Assembly (NCBI RefSeq): GCF_036906915.1
Contig: NZ_JBAKHX010000105.1
Span: forward strand, 1-22,865
From: Phytohabitans sp036906915
GTDB lineage: Bacteria; Actinomycetota; Actinomycetes; Mycobacteriales; Micromonosporaceae
Length of the DNA stretch: 22,865 bases
Direction: 5' to 3'
Both the position numbers and the translations under genes were made by a program. Of this stretch, positions 14,674 to 22,792 are shown piece after piece. Numbering within the stretch: position 1 is the stretch's first letter; every line of letters begins with the position of its first letter. The notes under the pieces were generated by a model. It saw only the letters and a list, made by a program, of their open reading frames with translations, was not told where the DNA came from and ran no database searches.

Positions 14674-14730
14674 GATCACCGCTTCTCCCGCCGATCACCG
14701 CTTCTCCCGCCGATCACCGCTTCTCCCGCC
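14674..14730. repeat. Three perfect tandem copies of a 19-nt unit
   Basis: GATCACCGCTTCTCCCGCC repeats exactly at 14674, 14693 and 14712 and runs straight into the palindromic element at 14730. The reverse complement occurs as one full copy at 15003-15021 and one partial copy at 15022-15034 on the other side, so the array belongs to the larger inverted repeat. Confidence 0.85.
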
Positions 14731-14810
14731 GATCAAGGGCAAACGCACGTGGTCTGATCTCTTTTCTGTGTGCGTTTGGCCTTGATCGACGAATATCTCC
14801 TTGATCGCGG
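14730..14810 (+). repeat. Dispersed palindromic element, copy A
   Basis: Arms 14730-14752 and 14766-14788 (23 nt each) flank a 13-nt loop TCTGATCTCTTTT. One position is a true mismatch and three are G-U pairs if transcribed. Ten bases after the hairpin, CCTTGATCGCGG at 14799-14810 supplies a third CTTGATCG box. Orientation is defined by the pyrimidine-rich loop strand. Confidence 0.8.
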
Positions 14811-14925
14811 TTGCGTCGCTGGCATCGGATGGTCGCGGCCCGCGTCGCTGCGGCGCGGGCCGCGCCTCTTGCCGCTGCGGCGGCGTCGTGCCCGTGCGGA
14901 CGCTGCGTTGGGCGAGGCCGGGGGT

Positions 14926-15003
14926 CGATCAAGGAAGAGTCCATCGATCAAGGGCAAACGCAGGCGGTTTTGAGATCGAACCACGTGCGTTTGCCCTTGA
15001 TCG
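14926..15003 (-). repeat. Dispersed palindromic element, copy B
   Basis: Arms 14945-14967 and 14981-15003 (two mismatches) flank a 13-nt loop TTTTGAGATCGAA, the reverse-complement orientation of copy A. The accessory box CGATCAAGG lies at 14926-14934, separated by ten bases from the left arm, the same geometry as copy A. Confidence 0.8.
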
Positions 15004-15070
15004 GCGGGAGAAGCGGTGATCGGCGGGAGAAGCGCGGGGCGCCCTGGACGGGCGGCGGGTGATGCGCGCG

Positions 15071-16471
15071 CTAGGGGGTGGTGCGCGCGGGTTGGAGAGC
15101 CGCCGCCGGGTCCAATGTGGGGCCCGTTGGGATGCGGCTTACCAGGGCCGCTGGCACGCCGACCGCCTGGATGGCCGGGTATCCCAGCGTGTCGAGGACC
15201 GCGCCGCTCGGCACCGGGAACTTGATGCCCAGGTCGGTGATGACGTAATACGGGCCGGCGCTGGCGTTCGGCGAGCCCATCGCCCGCACCACCGCCACCT
15301 TTCCGGCCGGCACCAGCACCGCGTCGGCGAGCGTGACCGCGTCTTCGGAACTGGAGGTGGTCGGGACCGCGGTCGCGAGCTTTTCGACGGTCGCGCCGAC
15401 GCGAACCGACGGCGCGCCCGCCGCGTCGGTCGTGACCGAGCAGATCGGGTCGTTGCCGGCGGGGCGGACCAGCTCCGGTGTGGACAGTGGGGGCGCGGCG
15501 TCACCGGACGTCGGGCGCAGCCGGCCACTGCGCGGTGCTTCCTGCGCCTCGGTGAGGCCGATGTTGATCGGGTCGGCGGACGACTGTACGCGCAGGATGT
15601 CGCGCTGGAGCGGGGTGATCTCGGCGAGCCCGTCCGCGAAGACCACGAAGTAGCTGGTGCCCGAGCCACTCTCGGTGCTCAGCACGTCACCGATTTTCCG
15701 GCCGGGCACGGCGGGTGACGCGGCACCCCGGTCCGAGATGTTGATCGGGGAGATGTCGGCGCCGGCGGGCAGCGAGTTGACCCAGGCGGTGCCGACCGGC
15801 ACGGGGGTCACGGAGCCGAACAGCGCGGGTACGACGTTGTCGTGGTCGCGGATCTGGTAGCGCCGGCCGTGCCAGATCAGGTACCGCGTGCTGAGCCGCC
15901 CGTCGCGTACCAGAACGGCGTCGTCGGTCAGGGCGGTGCCGCCGCGTGCCGGCGCGGCGACCGCGACGGCGACGGTGCTTATCGCCTGGCCGGATTCGTT
16001 GGTGCCCGGGATGGTGCACACCGTCCACGGCAGGCCGACGCGCTGCTTGAGGGACGGCAGCGAGTTCGGCGCGCCGGCGATGCCGACCGTGTTGCCGCGT
16101 GGGGCCTCGCTCAGCTTCTTGCTGGACACCCGGTGCACCTTCGCGCCCGGCTTACCGGCGGCCAGCAGCGCGGACGCGTAGTTGAGCGTCGGGTACAGCG
16201 TCTGGTCGAAGTACACGAAGCTGGCGCCGGTCTCCTTTTCGATGACGACCGAGCCGTCGGCCTTCCACCTGTCGGTGCTGGCCTTCGTGAGGATGCCGTA
16301 GATGCCGAACCCGGCCGCGACGAGGACGGCGATCATCACACCGCCGAACACCGCGCCGATGCCCCGCCGCAGTGGCGACTGCGCGGGATCGGTCTCACGC
16401 ATGACGAACGCGGAGATGACCCGCTGCGTCAGGAACTGGTACGAGTGGAGCTGGTCGCGCCGTGTAGCCAT
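15071..16471 (-). CDS. eccB: T7SS core membrane protein EccB
   Basis: EccB is one of the core components of the ESX inner-membrane complex and projects into the periplasm, where it contacts MycP. This 466-residue protein has the near-invariant N terminus MATRRDQLHSYQFLTQRVIS followed by AFVMRETDPAQSPLRRGIGA, then one membrane helix at about 41-63 (VFGGVMIAVLVAAGFGIYGIL). The large extracytoplasmic region has repeat-like domains such as TRYLIWHGRRYQI and DPININLTEAQ-type segments (here DPINIGLTEAQE). Two Cys, in LPWTVCTIPG and GNDPICSV, probably form the conserved disulphide. It starts four bases after the eccD stop, with GGGTGA in the eccD end as ribosome site, so eccD-eccB is a coupled operon transcribed leftward, convergent to the mycosin gene. 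Confidence 0.97.
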   Translation of the reverse strand: MATRRDQLHSYQFLTQRVISAFVMRETDPAQSPLRRGIGAVFGGVMIAVLVAAGFGIYGILTKASTDRWKADGSVVIEKETGASFVYFDQTLYPTLNYASALLAAGKPGAKVHRVSSKKLSEAPRGNTVGIAGAPNSLPSLKQRVGLPWTVCTIPGTNESGQAISTVAVAVAAPARGGTALTDDAVLVRDGRLSTRYLIWHGRRYQIRDHDNVVPALFGSVTPVPVGTAWVNSLPAGADISPINISDRGAASPAVPGRKIGDVLSTESGSGTSYFVVFADGLAEITPLQRDILRVQSSADPINIGLTEAQEAPRSGRLRPTSGDAAPPLSTPELVRPAGNDPICSVTTDAAGAPSVRVGATVEKLATAVPTTSSSEDAVTLADAVLVPAGKVAVVRAMGSPNASAGPYYVITDLGIKFPVPSGAVLDTLGYPAIQAVGVPAALVSRIPTGPTLDPAAALQPARTTP

Positions 16472-16475
16472 GTGA

Positions 16476-17885
16476 TCACCCGCCGATCGACCCGAACAGC
16501 CCCTGGATCTCGCCGAAGAGCCCGGCGACCGCGCAGGCCAGCGGGACCAGCGCCATGATGGCGAGCACGTCGAAGATGTCGGCCGCCCGGCCCAGGTACG
16601 GCGAAGGGCTGCGCCGGCTGTAGACGAGCCCGGCGGCCAGCACCGCGGCCGCGGCCAGGAGCACCACCAGCAGCAGGATCAGGCGCCCGCCGCCACTGTC
16701 GGCCTCCAGCACGTATCCGAGCAGCAGCAGCGCCAGGCCGGCGACTCCGGAGACGAGCAGCGGCACCCGCTGTTGCGGCAGCGCGAAGAGGCGGGCCCGC
16801 AGCAGCAGCGCGGCTGCCGCGGCGAACGCCAGCAGGTCTGCCGAGACCGAACCCTCGACGCCCACGAGGAACATGGTCGCCAGCGCGCCGCAGATGGCCG
16901 CCGACAGCAACATGCCGGACAGCAACTCGGTCGACCGCGCCACCGCCGCGAAGACGTCGGAGCGCTTCGGCACCGGCCTGTCCTCGAGGATGTCTTCGGC
17001 GCGTTCGGGCAGCTCCGGCACTGGCAGGCGGCCGATCCAGCTCGCGATCAGCGGGTAGCTCGGCAACAGGCCGATCACCGCGGTCAGCGCCACCGCGGCG
17101 GCGCCGCCGGGCTTCATACCCATCAGGCAGAGCAGCGAGGCCAGCAGGCCGATGACGCTGCTCGCGATGCCGGCCATGAAGAGGCGTTGGATCGCCGCGA
17201 CACCGGTGTATCCGATCACGCTGAACACCAGCAGCGCCGCCGACCCGAGCAACAGGCTGGACGCGCCGAGCCGGGTGATCCCGGTGTCGCCGGGCGCCGC
17301 GAGCAGCGCGCCGCCCGCGAACGCGTAGGGCAGGCCGGAGGCTGCCACCACGGCGCCCGCGGCCGCGTCGCCGAACGCGCGGGACAGCAGGATGCCGACC
17401 ACGGCCAGGACGGTGGCAAGGCCCAGACCGACCGCCGCGGGCAGCGGCCACGGCGGTCCAGAGATAAGGAGTACTACGAGCCCGAGGGCGAGGACCACGC
17501 TGGTGACCGCGAGTCCACCGCGGCGGGTGGCCGCGCTGCCCCAGGATCGGCCGGCCCGTCGGGCACCGCTGGCGATGACCTCGACCACATCGTCGTACGC
17601 CAGCTCGGGCCAGTCGTCACGGCGCGGTGCGAGGTGCAGCAGCTCGCCATCGCGTACGCCCTGCACGGAGAGGTTGCGGGTGGGCTCGAGTACGGCGCCG
17701 GTGGCGCGGCGCAGCACCCAGCCGCCGTGCCGTTCCCCGTCGTCGCCGAGGTCGTCGCCGGCGTGCCGCAACAAGTGAGGCAGGAGCTCAGCGACGAGAA
17801 GGTTGTCCGGCAACGCGACGTCCATACGCCGCTTCGGTGCCGCAACCGTTACCCTGGCCAGAGAGAGGCCGCCGGGGGCTGTCAC
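16476..17885 (-). CDS. eccD: T7SS core membrane protein EccD
   Basis: EccD forms the membrane barrel of the ESX translocation channel. The 469-residue protein starts with a cytoplasmic ubiquitin-like (YukD) domain, about residues 1-90: LARVTVAAPKRRMDVALPDN, then DGELLHLAPRRDDWPELAYDDVVE. About eleven hydrophobic helices follow from residue 120 (such as GLAVTSVVLALGLVVLLISG) to the C terminus EIQGLFGSIGG. I prefer the GTG at 17885, five bases after a GGGGAGGTGA ribosome site; the upstream GTG at 17894 lies inside that site. It is divergent from eccC across about 140 bases and four bases ahead of eccB. Confidence 0.95.
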   Translation of the reverse strand: MTAPGGLSLARVTVAAPKRRMDVALPDNLLVAELLPHLLRHAGDDLGDDGERHGGWVLRRATGAVLEPTRNLSVQGVRDGELLHLAPRRDDWPELAYDDVVEVIASGARRAGRSWGSAATRRGGLAVTSVVLALGLVVLLISGPPWPLPAAVGLGLATVLAVVGILLSRAFGDAAAGAVVAASGLPYAFAGGALLAAPGDTGITRLGASSLLLGSAALLVFSVIGYTGVAAIQRLFMAGIASSVIGLLASLLCLMGMKPGGAAAVALTAVIGLLPSYPLIASWIGRLPVPELPERAEDILEDRPVPKRSDVFAAVARSTELLSGMLLSAAICGALATMFLVGVEGSVSADLLAFAAAAALLLRARLFALPQQRVPLLVSGVAGLALLLLGYVLEADSGGGRLILLLVVLLAAAAVLAAGLVYSRRSPSPYLGRAADIFDVLAIMALVPLACAVAGLFGEIQGLFGSIGG

Positions 17886-17890
17886 GCTGG

Positions 17891-17900
17891 TCACCTCCCC
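17891..17900 (-). promoter_or_regulatory. Ribosome-binding site that decides the eccD start
   Basis: Minus-strand GGGGAGGTGA is followed by CCAGC and then GTG at 17885. The alternative GTG (17894-17892) overlaps this site, so initiation at 17885 is more likely and shortens EccD by three residues. Confidence 0.75.
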
Positions 17901-18011
17901 GCCCCTGCGTCAGCAGCGCCCAACCTAGCATGTCGATACTGGCGTACCCTGCGCCAACCGGGACGTCGTACGCGGTCTATAGGATTGGCCGCGCCGGGTC
18001 TGGTCGCGTAC
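17901..18011. promoter_or_regulatory. Divergent promoter region of eccD-eccB and eccC
   Basis: This gap must hold the promoters of both core units. On the + strand TATAGGAT (17978-17985) fits a -10 for eccC, with a leader of about 35 bases. On the minus strand TAGGTT (17926-17921) fits a -10 for eccD. Neither has a good -35 hexamer. The sites are predictions. Confidence 0.4.
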
Positions 18012-18021
18012 GGGGAGGTAA
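18012..18021 (+). promoter_or_regulatory. Ribosome-binding site supporting the TTG start of eccC
   Basis: GGGGAGGTAA lies three bases before TTG at 18025 (GGAGG to TTG six bases). The next in-frame candidate, GTG at 18034, is too far. The site therefore supports a TTG start for this large ATPase. Confidence 0.75.
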
Positions 18022-18024
18022 GCC

Positions 18025-21000
18025 TTGACATCGGTGATCGTCAAGCGTCCGCCGCGTCGCATCGCGCCTCCGTTGCCGACCGGCGAGGTCGTCCTGGAGC
18101 CGCCACCGGAGATCCCGCCGCCCGGCGGCAAGGCGTGGACCCGGATGCTGATGATCCTGCCGATGGCGGCGGGTGGCGCGGCGATGGGTCTCATGATGGC
18201 CGGTCAGCGGGGCGGCAGCGGCCCGCTGACGTACGTGGCCGGCGGCATGTTCGGCATCTCCATCCTCGGGATGATGGGGATGATGATGATGAATCAGTCG
18301 GGTCCGGGCAAAAAGGAAATGATCGAGGCCCGCCGGCAGTACATGCGTCGCCTCGCCCAGATGCGAGCCCAGATCCGCACCACGATCCGCCAGCAGCGCG
18401 AAGCGATCCACTATCGACACCCCGACCCCGAGGCGCTGTGGTCGACGGCCAGCGGCGGCAGGCTCTGGGAGCGACGGCGCAGCGACCCTGACTTCAGCGT
18501 CGTGCGGATCGGGTTGGGCGCCCAGCAGGTCGCCACCCCGCTGATACCGCCGCAGACCCGCCCGGTCGACGAGCTGGAGCCGCTGTGCGCCATGGCACTG
18601 CGCAAGTTCGTCTCCACGTACTCGATCGTCCCGGACCTGCCGGTCGCGATCGCGCTGCGCGACTTCTCGCACGTCTACCTGCGAGGCCCGGAAGGGCCGG
18701 TCCGCGACCTGGTGCGGGCGCTGCTCGCTCAGATGGCGACATTCCACGCGCCCGACGACGTGCTGATCGGCCTCTGCGTGCCAGACACCCAGCGGCCGCA
18801 CTGGGAGTGGGCCAAGTGGCTGCCGCACGCCCAGCACCCCGCGAAGATCGACGCCGTCGGCCCGATCCGGCTCTTCGCGCCGTCGGTCACGGCGCTGGAG
18901 GCCATGCTCGACGACGTACTGGCCAACCGCCCGCGCTTCGACCCGACGAGCAGTGGCGTGCCCGGTCACCACGTGGTGGTGGTCATCGACGGCGGCTCCA
19001 CGGTGGGCTCCGACCACCTCATGACCGACGGCGGCGTCGCGGGCGTCACCATCCTCGACCTGTCGAACCCGCCGCCCCGCCTGCTCGATGACACGTCCGT
19101 GGTGCTCGACGTCGCCGACGACGGCACGATCTCGGGCACCACGATGGACGGTTCGACCCAGGTGGGCAAGGCCGACGCCCTGACCCCCGGTGAGGCCGAG
19201 GTGCTGTCGCGCGAGATGGCGCCGCTGCGGCTGTCGGCCACGTCGTACGCCGCCGATCAGTCCTCGGTGGCCACCATCGACCTCGGCCTGTCCGAACTGC
19301 TCGACCTCGGGTCGCCGCGCGACTTCGACCTGGCCCGCACGTGGGCGAGCCGGCCCAACCGCGACCGGCTGCGCGTGCCGATCGGCGTGGGCCCCGACGG
19401 GCGCCCGATCGAGCTCGACCTCAAGGAGTCCGCGCAGGACGGCATGGGCCCTCACGGCCTGCTGGTCGGCGCCACCGGTTCCGGCAAGTCCGAGCTGCTG
19501 CGCACGCTGGTGCTGGCGCTCGCCGTCACGCACAGCTCCGAGATCCTCAACTTCGTGCTGGTCGACTTCAAGGGCGGCGCGACGTTCACGGCTCTCGACC
19601 GGCTGCCGCACACCAGCGCGGTCATCACCAACCTCTCCGAGGAACTGTCCCTTGTAGACCGCATGCTCGGCGCCATCGAGGGCGAGATGACCCGGCGGCA
19701 GGAACTGCTACGCCGCGCCGGCAACTACGCCTCGCAGCGCGACTACGAGCGGGCCCGGGCGGCCGGTGTGCCGCTGGCGCCGCTGCCGAGCCTGCTGGTG
19801 ATCGTCGACGAGTTCAGCGAGCTGCTGACGGCCCGGCCTGACTTCATCGACATGTTCGTGAAGATCGGTCGGTTGGGCCGGTCGCTGGCGATCCACCTGC
19901 TGCTCGCCTCGCAGCGGCTCGAAGAGGGCCGGCTGCGTGGCCTGGAGACACACCTGTCGTACCGGGTCGGCCTGCGAACCTTCTCCTCGATGGACAGCCG
20001 CGCGGTGCTGGGCGTGCCCGACGCGTACGAGCTGCCCCGCGCGCCTGGCCACGGATACCTGCGTACCGGCACCGAGGGGCTGATCCGCTTCCGCGCGGCG
20101 TACGTCTCCGGCGTGGTCCGGCAAGACGGCTACCAGCCCACCGTCGGTGGCCGCCCGGTCGACCCGGTGCGCGACTTCACCACGTACTACGTGGCGCCGC
20201 CCCGCGACGACAAGCCGGCAGCCGAGCAGCAGGAGACCGAGCAGGAAGAGTCCGCGGTCGGCGAGACGCTGCTCGACGTGCTGGTCGAGCGCATGGAGGG
20301 CCAAGGCCCGCCGGCGCACCAGGTCTGGCTGCCGCCGCTCGGCGAGCCGCCCACCCTCGGCCAGATGCTCGCGCCGATCGTGCAGTCCAGCGACCGGGGC
20401 CTCACCACGCAGGCGCTCAGCCCCGACCGCGCGCTGCATGGGCTGGTCGGCGTCATCGACAAGCCGTACGAGCAGCTGCGCGAGCCGATGTGGCTCGACC
20501 TGTCCGGCAGCGCGGGCAACCTGATGGTCGTCGGTGGGCCGCAGAGCGGTAAGAGCAACTTCCTGCGCACCCTCGTTGGCAGCCTTACGCTCCGGCACAC
20601 GCCACGCGAGGTGCAGTTCTACTGCCTCGACTTCGGCGGCGGCGGGCTATCCGCGATGGCCGGGCTGCCGCACGTGGGCGGCGTGGCCAGCCGGCGCGAC
20701 GTCGACAAGGTGCGCCGCACGATCGCCGAGGTACACGGGCTGATGCAGGCCCGCGAGGCGATGTTCTCCACGCACGGCGTGGAAGGCATCGTCGCGTACC
20801 GCCGGGCCAAGATGCAGGGCCGGTTCGGTGAAGACCCGTTCGGCGACGTGTTCCTCGTCGTCGACGGCTGGGCGACGCTGCGCGCCGAGTTCGAAGACCT
20901 CGAACCGGTCATCAACGAGATCGCCAACCGGGGGCTCGGATACGGGATCCACATCCTGGCGGGCACCAACCGGTGGATGGACGTGCGGGCCGCGATCCGC

Positions 21001-21993
21001 GACATGTTCAACACCAAGATCGAGCTGCGGCTCGGTGAGCCCGCCGACTCGCTCATCAACCGCCGCGCCGCCGTCAACGTGCCCGAGCAGACCCCCGGAC
21101 GCGGCCTCACACAGGACGGGCACCACTTCCTCGCCGGCATCCCGCGGCTCGACGGTGAGCAGCGCGTCGACGACCTCGGTGACGCGGTGGCCGAGTTCGT
21201 CAAGCTCTCGCAGGAGTACTGGACCGGCCAGCCCGCGCCGGCCGTCCGGCTACTGCCGCCGGAGCTGCCCTTCGAGGTGCTGCCCGCGCCGCAGGGCGGC
21301 CGCCTGCCGATCGGCATCGCCGAGGCCGACCTGATGCCGGTGCACCTCGACTTCGACGCCGAGCCGCACGTGCTGCTCTTCGGCGACATCGAGAGCGGCA
21401 AGAGCTCGTTCCTGCGCAGCATCGCCAAGATGATCACGACCGGCTACGACCCGAGCCAGGCCCGGATCATCACGGTCGACTTCCGGCGCAGCCTGCTCGG
21501 CGCCGTCGACGCCTCACACCTGATCGGCACCGGCACGTCGAACCAGGCGACCATCGACCTGATCAAGCAGGTCACCACGGTGATGCGCGAACGCCTGCCC
21601 GGCCCAGACGTCACCCCCGACCAGCTCCGCAACCGCAGCTGGTGGAAGGGCCCCGAGCTGTATCTCTTGGTCGACGACTACGACCTGGTGGCCGGCTCGA
21701 CCGTCAACCCACTGACGCCGCTGCTCGAATACCTGCCGCAGGCCCGCGACATCGGACTCCACCTGGTGCTGACGCGCCGGATCGGCGGCGCCGGCCGAGC
21801 CATGTTCGACCCGGTGATCAGCCGCATCCGCGAGCTGGCCTCACCCGGCATCATGATGTCCGGCCCGCGCGAAGAGGGTGCCCTGTTCGGCAACATGCGC
21901 CCCCAGCTCCTGCCTCCCGGCCGTGCCTGGCTCTTCACGAGGCGCCACGGCGCCCGCCTGATCCAACTAGCCTGGTCCCCACCCGCCCACTAG
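18025..21993 (+). CDS. eccC: T7SS motor ATPase EccC (three FtsK/SpoIIIE domains)
   Basis: EccC is the motor that recognises WXG100/YxxxD substrates and drives export. This is a single 1322-residue chain, not split into Ca and Cb. Two membrane helices lie at about 41-60 (MLMILPMAAGGAAMGLMMAG) and 69-89. Domain 1 has Walker A GATGSGKS with Lys488 and Walker B LLVIVDEF with Asp595-Glu596. Domain 2 has GGPQSGKS with Lys843 and VFLVVDGW in place of a DE Walker B. Domain 3 has GDIESGKS with Lys1126 and YLLVDDYD (Asp1217-Asp1218). Domain 1 alone has the full Glu, in keeping with known EccC proteins where the first ATPase is the catalytic one and the later ones bind substrate. It starts at TTG 18025 and is divergent from eccD. 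Confidence 0.97.
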   Translation: MTSVIVKRPPRRIAPPLPTGEVVLEPPPEIPPPGGKAWTRMLMILPMAAGGAAMGLMMAGQRGGSGPLTYVAGGMFGISILGMMGMMMMNQSGPGKKEMIEARRQYMRRLAQMRAQIRTTIRQQREAIHYRHPDPEALWSTASGGRLWERRRSDPDFSVVRIGLGAQQVATPLIPPQTRPVDELEPLCAMALRKFVSTYSIVPDLPVAIALRDFSHVYLRGPEGPVRDLVRALLAQMATFHAPDDVLIGLCVPDTQRPHWEWAKWLPHAQHPAKIDAVGPIRLFAPSVTALEAMLDDVLANRPRFDPTSSGVPGHHVVVVIDGGSTVGSDHLMTDGGVAGVTILDLSNPPPRLLDDTSVVLDVADDGTISGTTMDGSTQVGKADALTPGEAEVLSREMAPLRLSATSYAADQSSVATIDLGLSELLDLGSPRDFDLARTWASRPNRDRLRVPIGVGPDGRPIELDLKESAQDGMGPHGLLVGATGSGKSELLRTLVLALAVTHSSEILNFVLVDFKGGATFTALDRLPHTSAVITNLSEELSLVDRMLGAIEGEMTRRQELLRRAGNYASQRDYERARAAGVPLAPLPSLLVIVDEFSELLTARPDFIDMFVKIGRLGRSLAIHLLLASQRLEEGRLRGLETHLSYRVGLRTFSSMDSRAVLGVPDAYELPRAPGHGYLRTGTEGLIRFRAAYVSGVVRQDGYQPTVGGRPVDPVRDFTTYYVAPPRDDKPAAEQQETEQEESAVGETLLDVLVERMEGQGPPAHQVWLPPLGEPPTLGQMLAPIVQSSDRGLTTQALSPDRALHGLVGVIDKPYEQLREPMWLDLSGSAGNLMVVGGPQSGKSNFLRTLVGSLTLRHTPREVQFYCLDFGGGGLSAMAGLPHVGGVASRRDVDKVRRTIAEVHGLMQAREAMFSTHGVEGIVAYRRAKMQGRFGEDPFGDVFLVVDGWATLRAEFEDLEPVINEIANRGLGYGIHILAGTNRWMDVRAAIRDMFNTKIELRLGEPADSLINRRAAVNVPEQTPGRGLTQDGHHFLAGIPRLDGEQRVDDLGDAVAEFVKLSQEYWTGQPAPAVRLLPPELPFEVLPAPQGGRLPIGIAEADLMPVHLDFDAEPHVLLFGDIESGKSSFLRSIAKMITTGYDPSQARIITVDFRRSLLGAVDASHLIGTGTSNQATIDLIKQVTTVMRERLPGPDVTPDQLRNRSWWKGPELYLLVDDYDLVAGSTVNPLTPLLEYLPQARDIGLHLVLTRRIGGAGRAMFDPVISRIRELASPGIMMSGPREEGALFGNMRPQLLPPGRAWLFTRRHGARLIQLAWSPPAH

Positions 21994-22012
21994 CCCCTCC
22001 CCGAAAGGGCCC

Positions 22013-22132
22013 GGGCCGCCCATCCCCGGGCCGCCCATCCCCGGGCCGCCCATCCCCGGGCCGCCCATCCCCGGGCCGCCCATCCCCGGGCCGCCCATCC
22101 CCGGGCCGCCCATCCCCGGGCCGCCCATCCCC
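22013..22132. repeat. Eight perfect tandem copies of a 15-nt unit
   Basis: GGGCCGCCCATCCCC repeats exactly eight times starting 20 bases after the eccC stop. On the minus strand each unit gives GGGGATGGGCGGCCC, so consecutive units fit the G3+N1-7 quadruplex pattern with loops of two and six bases. It may act as a transcription or replication roadblock. Copy number is probably variable between strains. Confidence 0.9.
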
Positions 22133-22180
22133 GCGGCGTCCGCTCCGCGCGGCGTCCGCTCCGCGCGGCGTCCGCTCCGC
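22133..22180. repeat. Three perfect tandem copies of a 16-nt unit
   Basis: GCGGCGTCCGCTCCGC repeats at 22133, 22149 and 22165, directly abutting the 15-nt array. The unit is partly self-complementary (GCGG with CCGC). Confidence 0.85.
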
Positions 22181-22199
22181 GCTCCGCCGTCCTCTCTCG

Positions 22200-22281
22200 T
22201 CGATCAAGGGCAAACGCACGTGGTTCGATCTCTTTTCCACGTGCGTTTGCCCTTGATCGATGCAGATCTCCTTGATCGCGG
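22200..22281 (+). repeat. Dispersed palindromic element, copy C (perfect 24-bp stem)
   Basis: Arms 22200-22223 and 22237-22260 are exact reverse complements around the 13-nt loop TTCGATCTCTTTT. The accessory box CCTTGATCGCGG at 22270-22281 starts ten bases after the 23-nt core arm, as in copy A. It probably also serves as a terminator for eccC. Confidence 0.9.
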
Positions 22282-22390
22282 ACCGCCGCCGTGCCGTGCG
22301 CTGTCCGCCCGCGGCGCGGGGTCACCGCGGTGGGCGTCGGCGGCAAGGCCGCCCGTCGATTCGTCAGCTTTCTCCCCGTGCGGAGCGGAA

Positions 22391-22433
22391 TCTTGAACGT
22401 TCCTGCCGCCCTGGCGGCAAGAAACGTTCAAGA
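22391..22433. repeat. Isolated hairpin downstream of eccC
   Basis: TCTTGAACGTT (22391-22401) pairs with AACGTTCAAGA (22423-22433), and inside it GCCGCC (22405-22410) pairs with GGCGGC (22413-22418). There is no T-run after it. It is unrelated in sequence to the dispersed palindrome. Confidence 0.6.
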
Positions 22434-22636
22434 ACCCACGACCATGCTGGCTGCCTGTGGAACGCGGGCGAGTGGCGTCGTGCGGTCGGTGGAGCGCCCG
22501 AATCCTGGCGCCGGAGCGTCGCTAAAGGCGACGCTGGTCATCCAAGATCCGGCCCATCACGGCTTGGTGGGCGCAAGATCTCATAAAGCCCATCAACCCG
22601 TACGGCGCCTGGCCGCCGCGCGCGGCTCGTCGCCGC

Positions 22637-22714
22637 CGATCAAGGCGAAGTCCGTCGATCAAGGGCAAACGCACGCGGAAAAGAGATCGAACCACGTGCG
22701 TTTGCCCTTGATCG
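22637..22714 (-). repeat. Dispersed palindromic element, copy D
   Basis: Arms 22656-22678 and 22692-22714 (one mismatch) flank the loop AAAAGAGATCGAA, exactly the reverse complement of copy C's loop. The accessory box CGATCAAGG lies at 22637-22645, ten bases before the left arm. Confidence 0.85.
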
Positions 22715-22792
22715 GCGGAGAGAGAGCGGTTGGCGCGTACGGCGCTTGGCCGCCGCGCGCGGCTCGTCGCCGTCGATCAAGGCGAAGTCCGT

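Larger units (their letters stand above)
14699..15034. repeat. Perfect 54-bp inverted repeat with 228-nt spacer
   Basis: Positions 14699-14752 are the exact reverse complement of 14981-15034. Each arm is made of about 1.7 of the 19-nt units plus one 23-nt arm of the dispersed palindrome. The 228-nt spacer contains the remaining half-palindromes and unique GC-rich sequence. No transposase or target-site duplication is visible. Confidence 0.85.
14576..15070. other. Repeat-rich convergent intergenic region between the mycosin gene and eccB
   Basis: These 495 bases between two convergent genes hold no supportable gene. They contain an 11-nt repeat array, a 19-nt repeat array, two palindromic elements of the dispersed family and a perfect 54-bp inverted repeat, each listed separately. 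The centre, about 14811-14925, is GC-rich unique sequence with a local hairpin-forming tract near 14836-14866. The region probably acts as a bidirectional terminator. Confidence 0.7.

Noticed and set aside
14699..15034. Insertion sequence with terminal inverted repeats
   Set aside because: The 228-nt core has no transposase and no flanking target duplication is visible; kept as an inverted repeat only.
21935..22346. Minus- and plus-strand frames encoding GDGRP, ARGWA or PSPGR repeats
   Set aside because: They are translations of the 15-nt tandem array, whose length keeps phase. No domain, start signal or conserved flanks support a protein.
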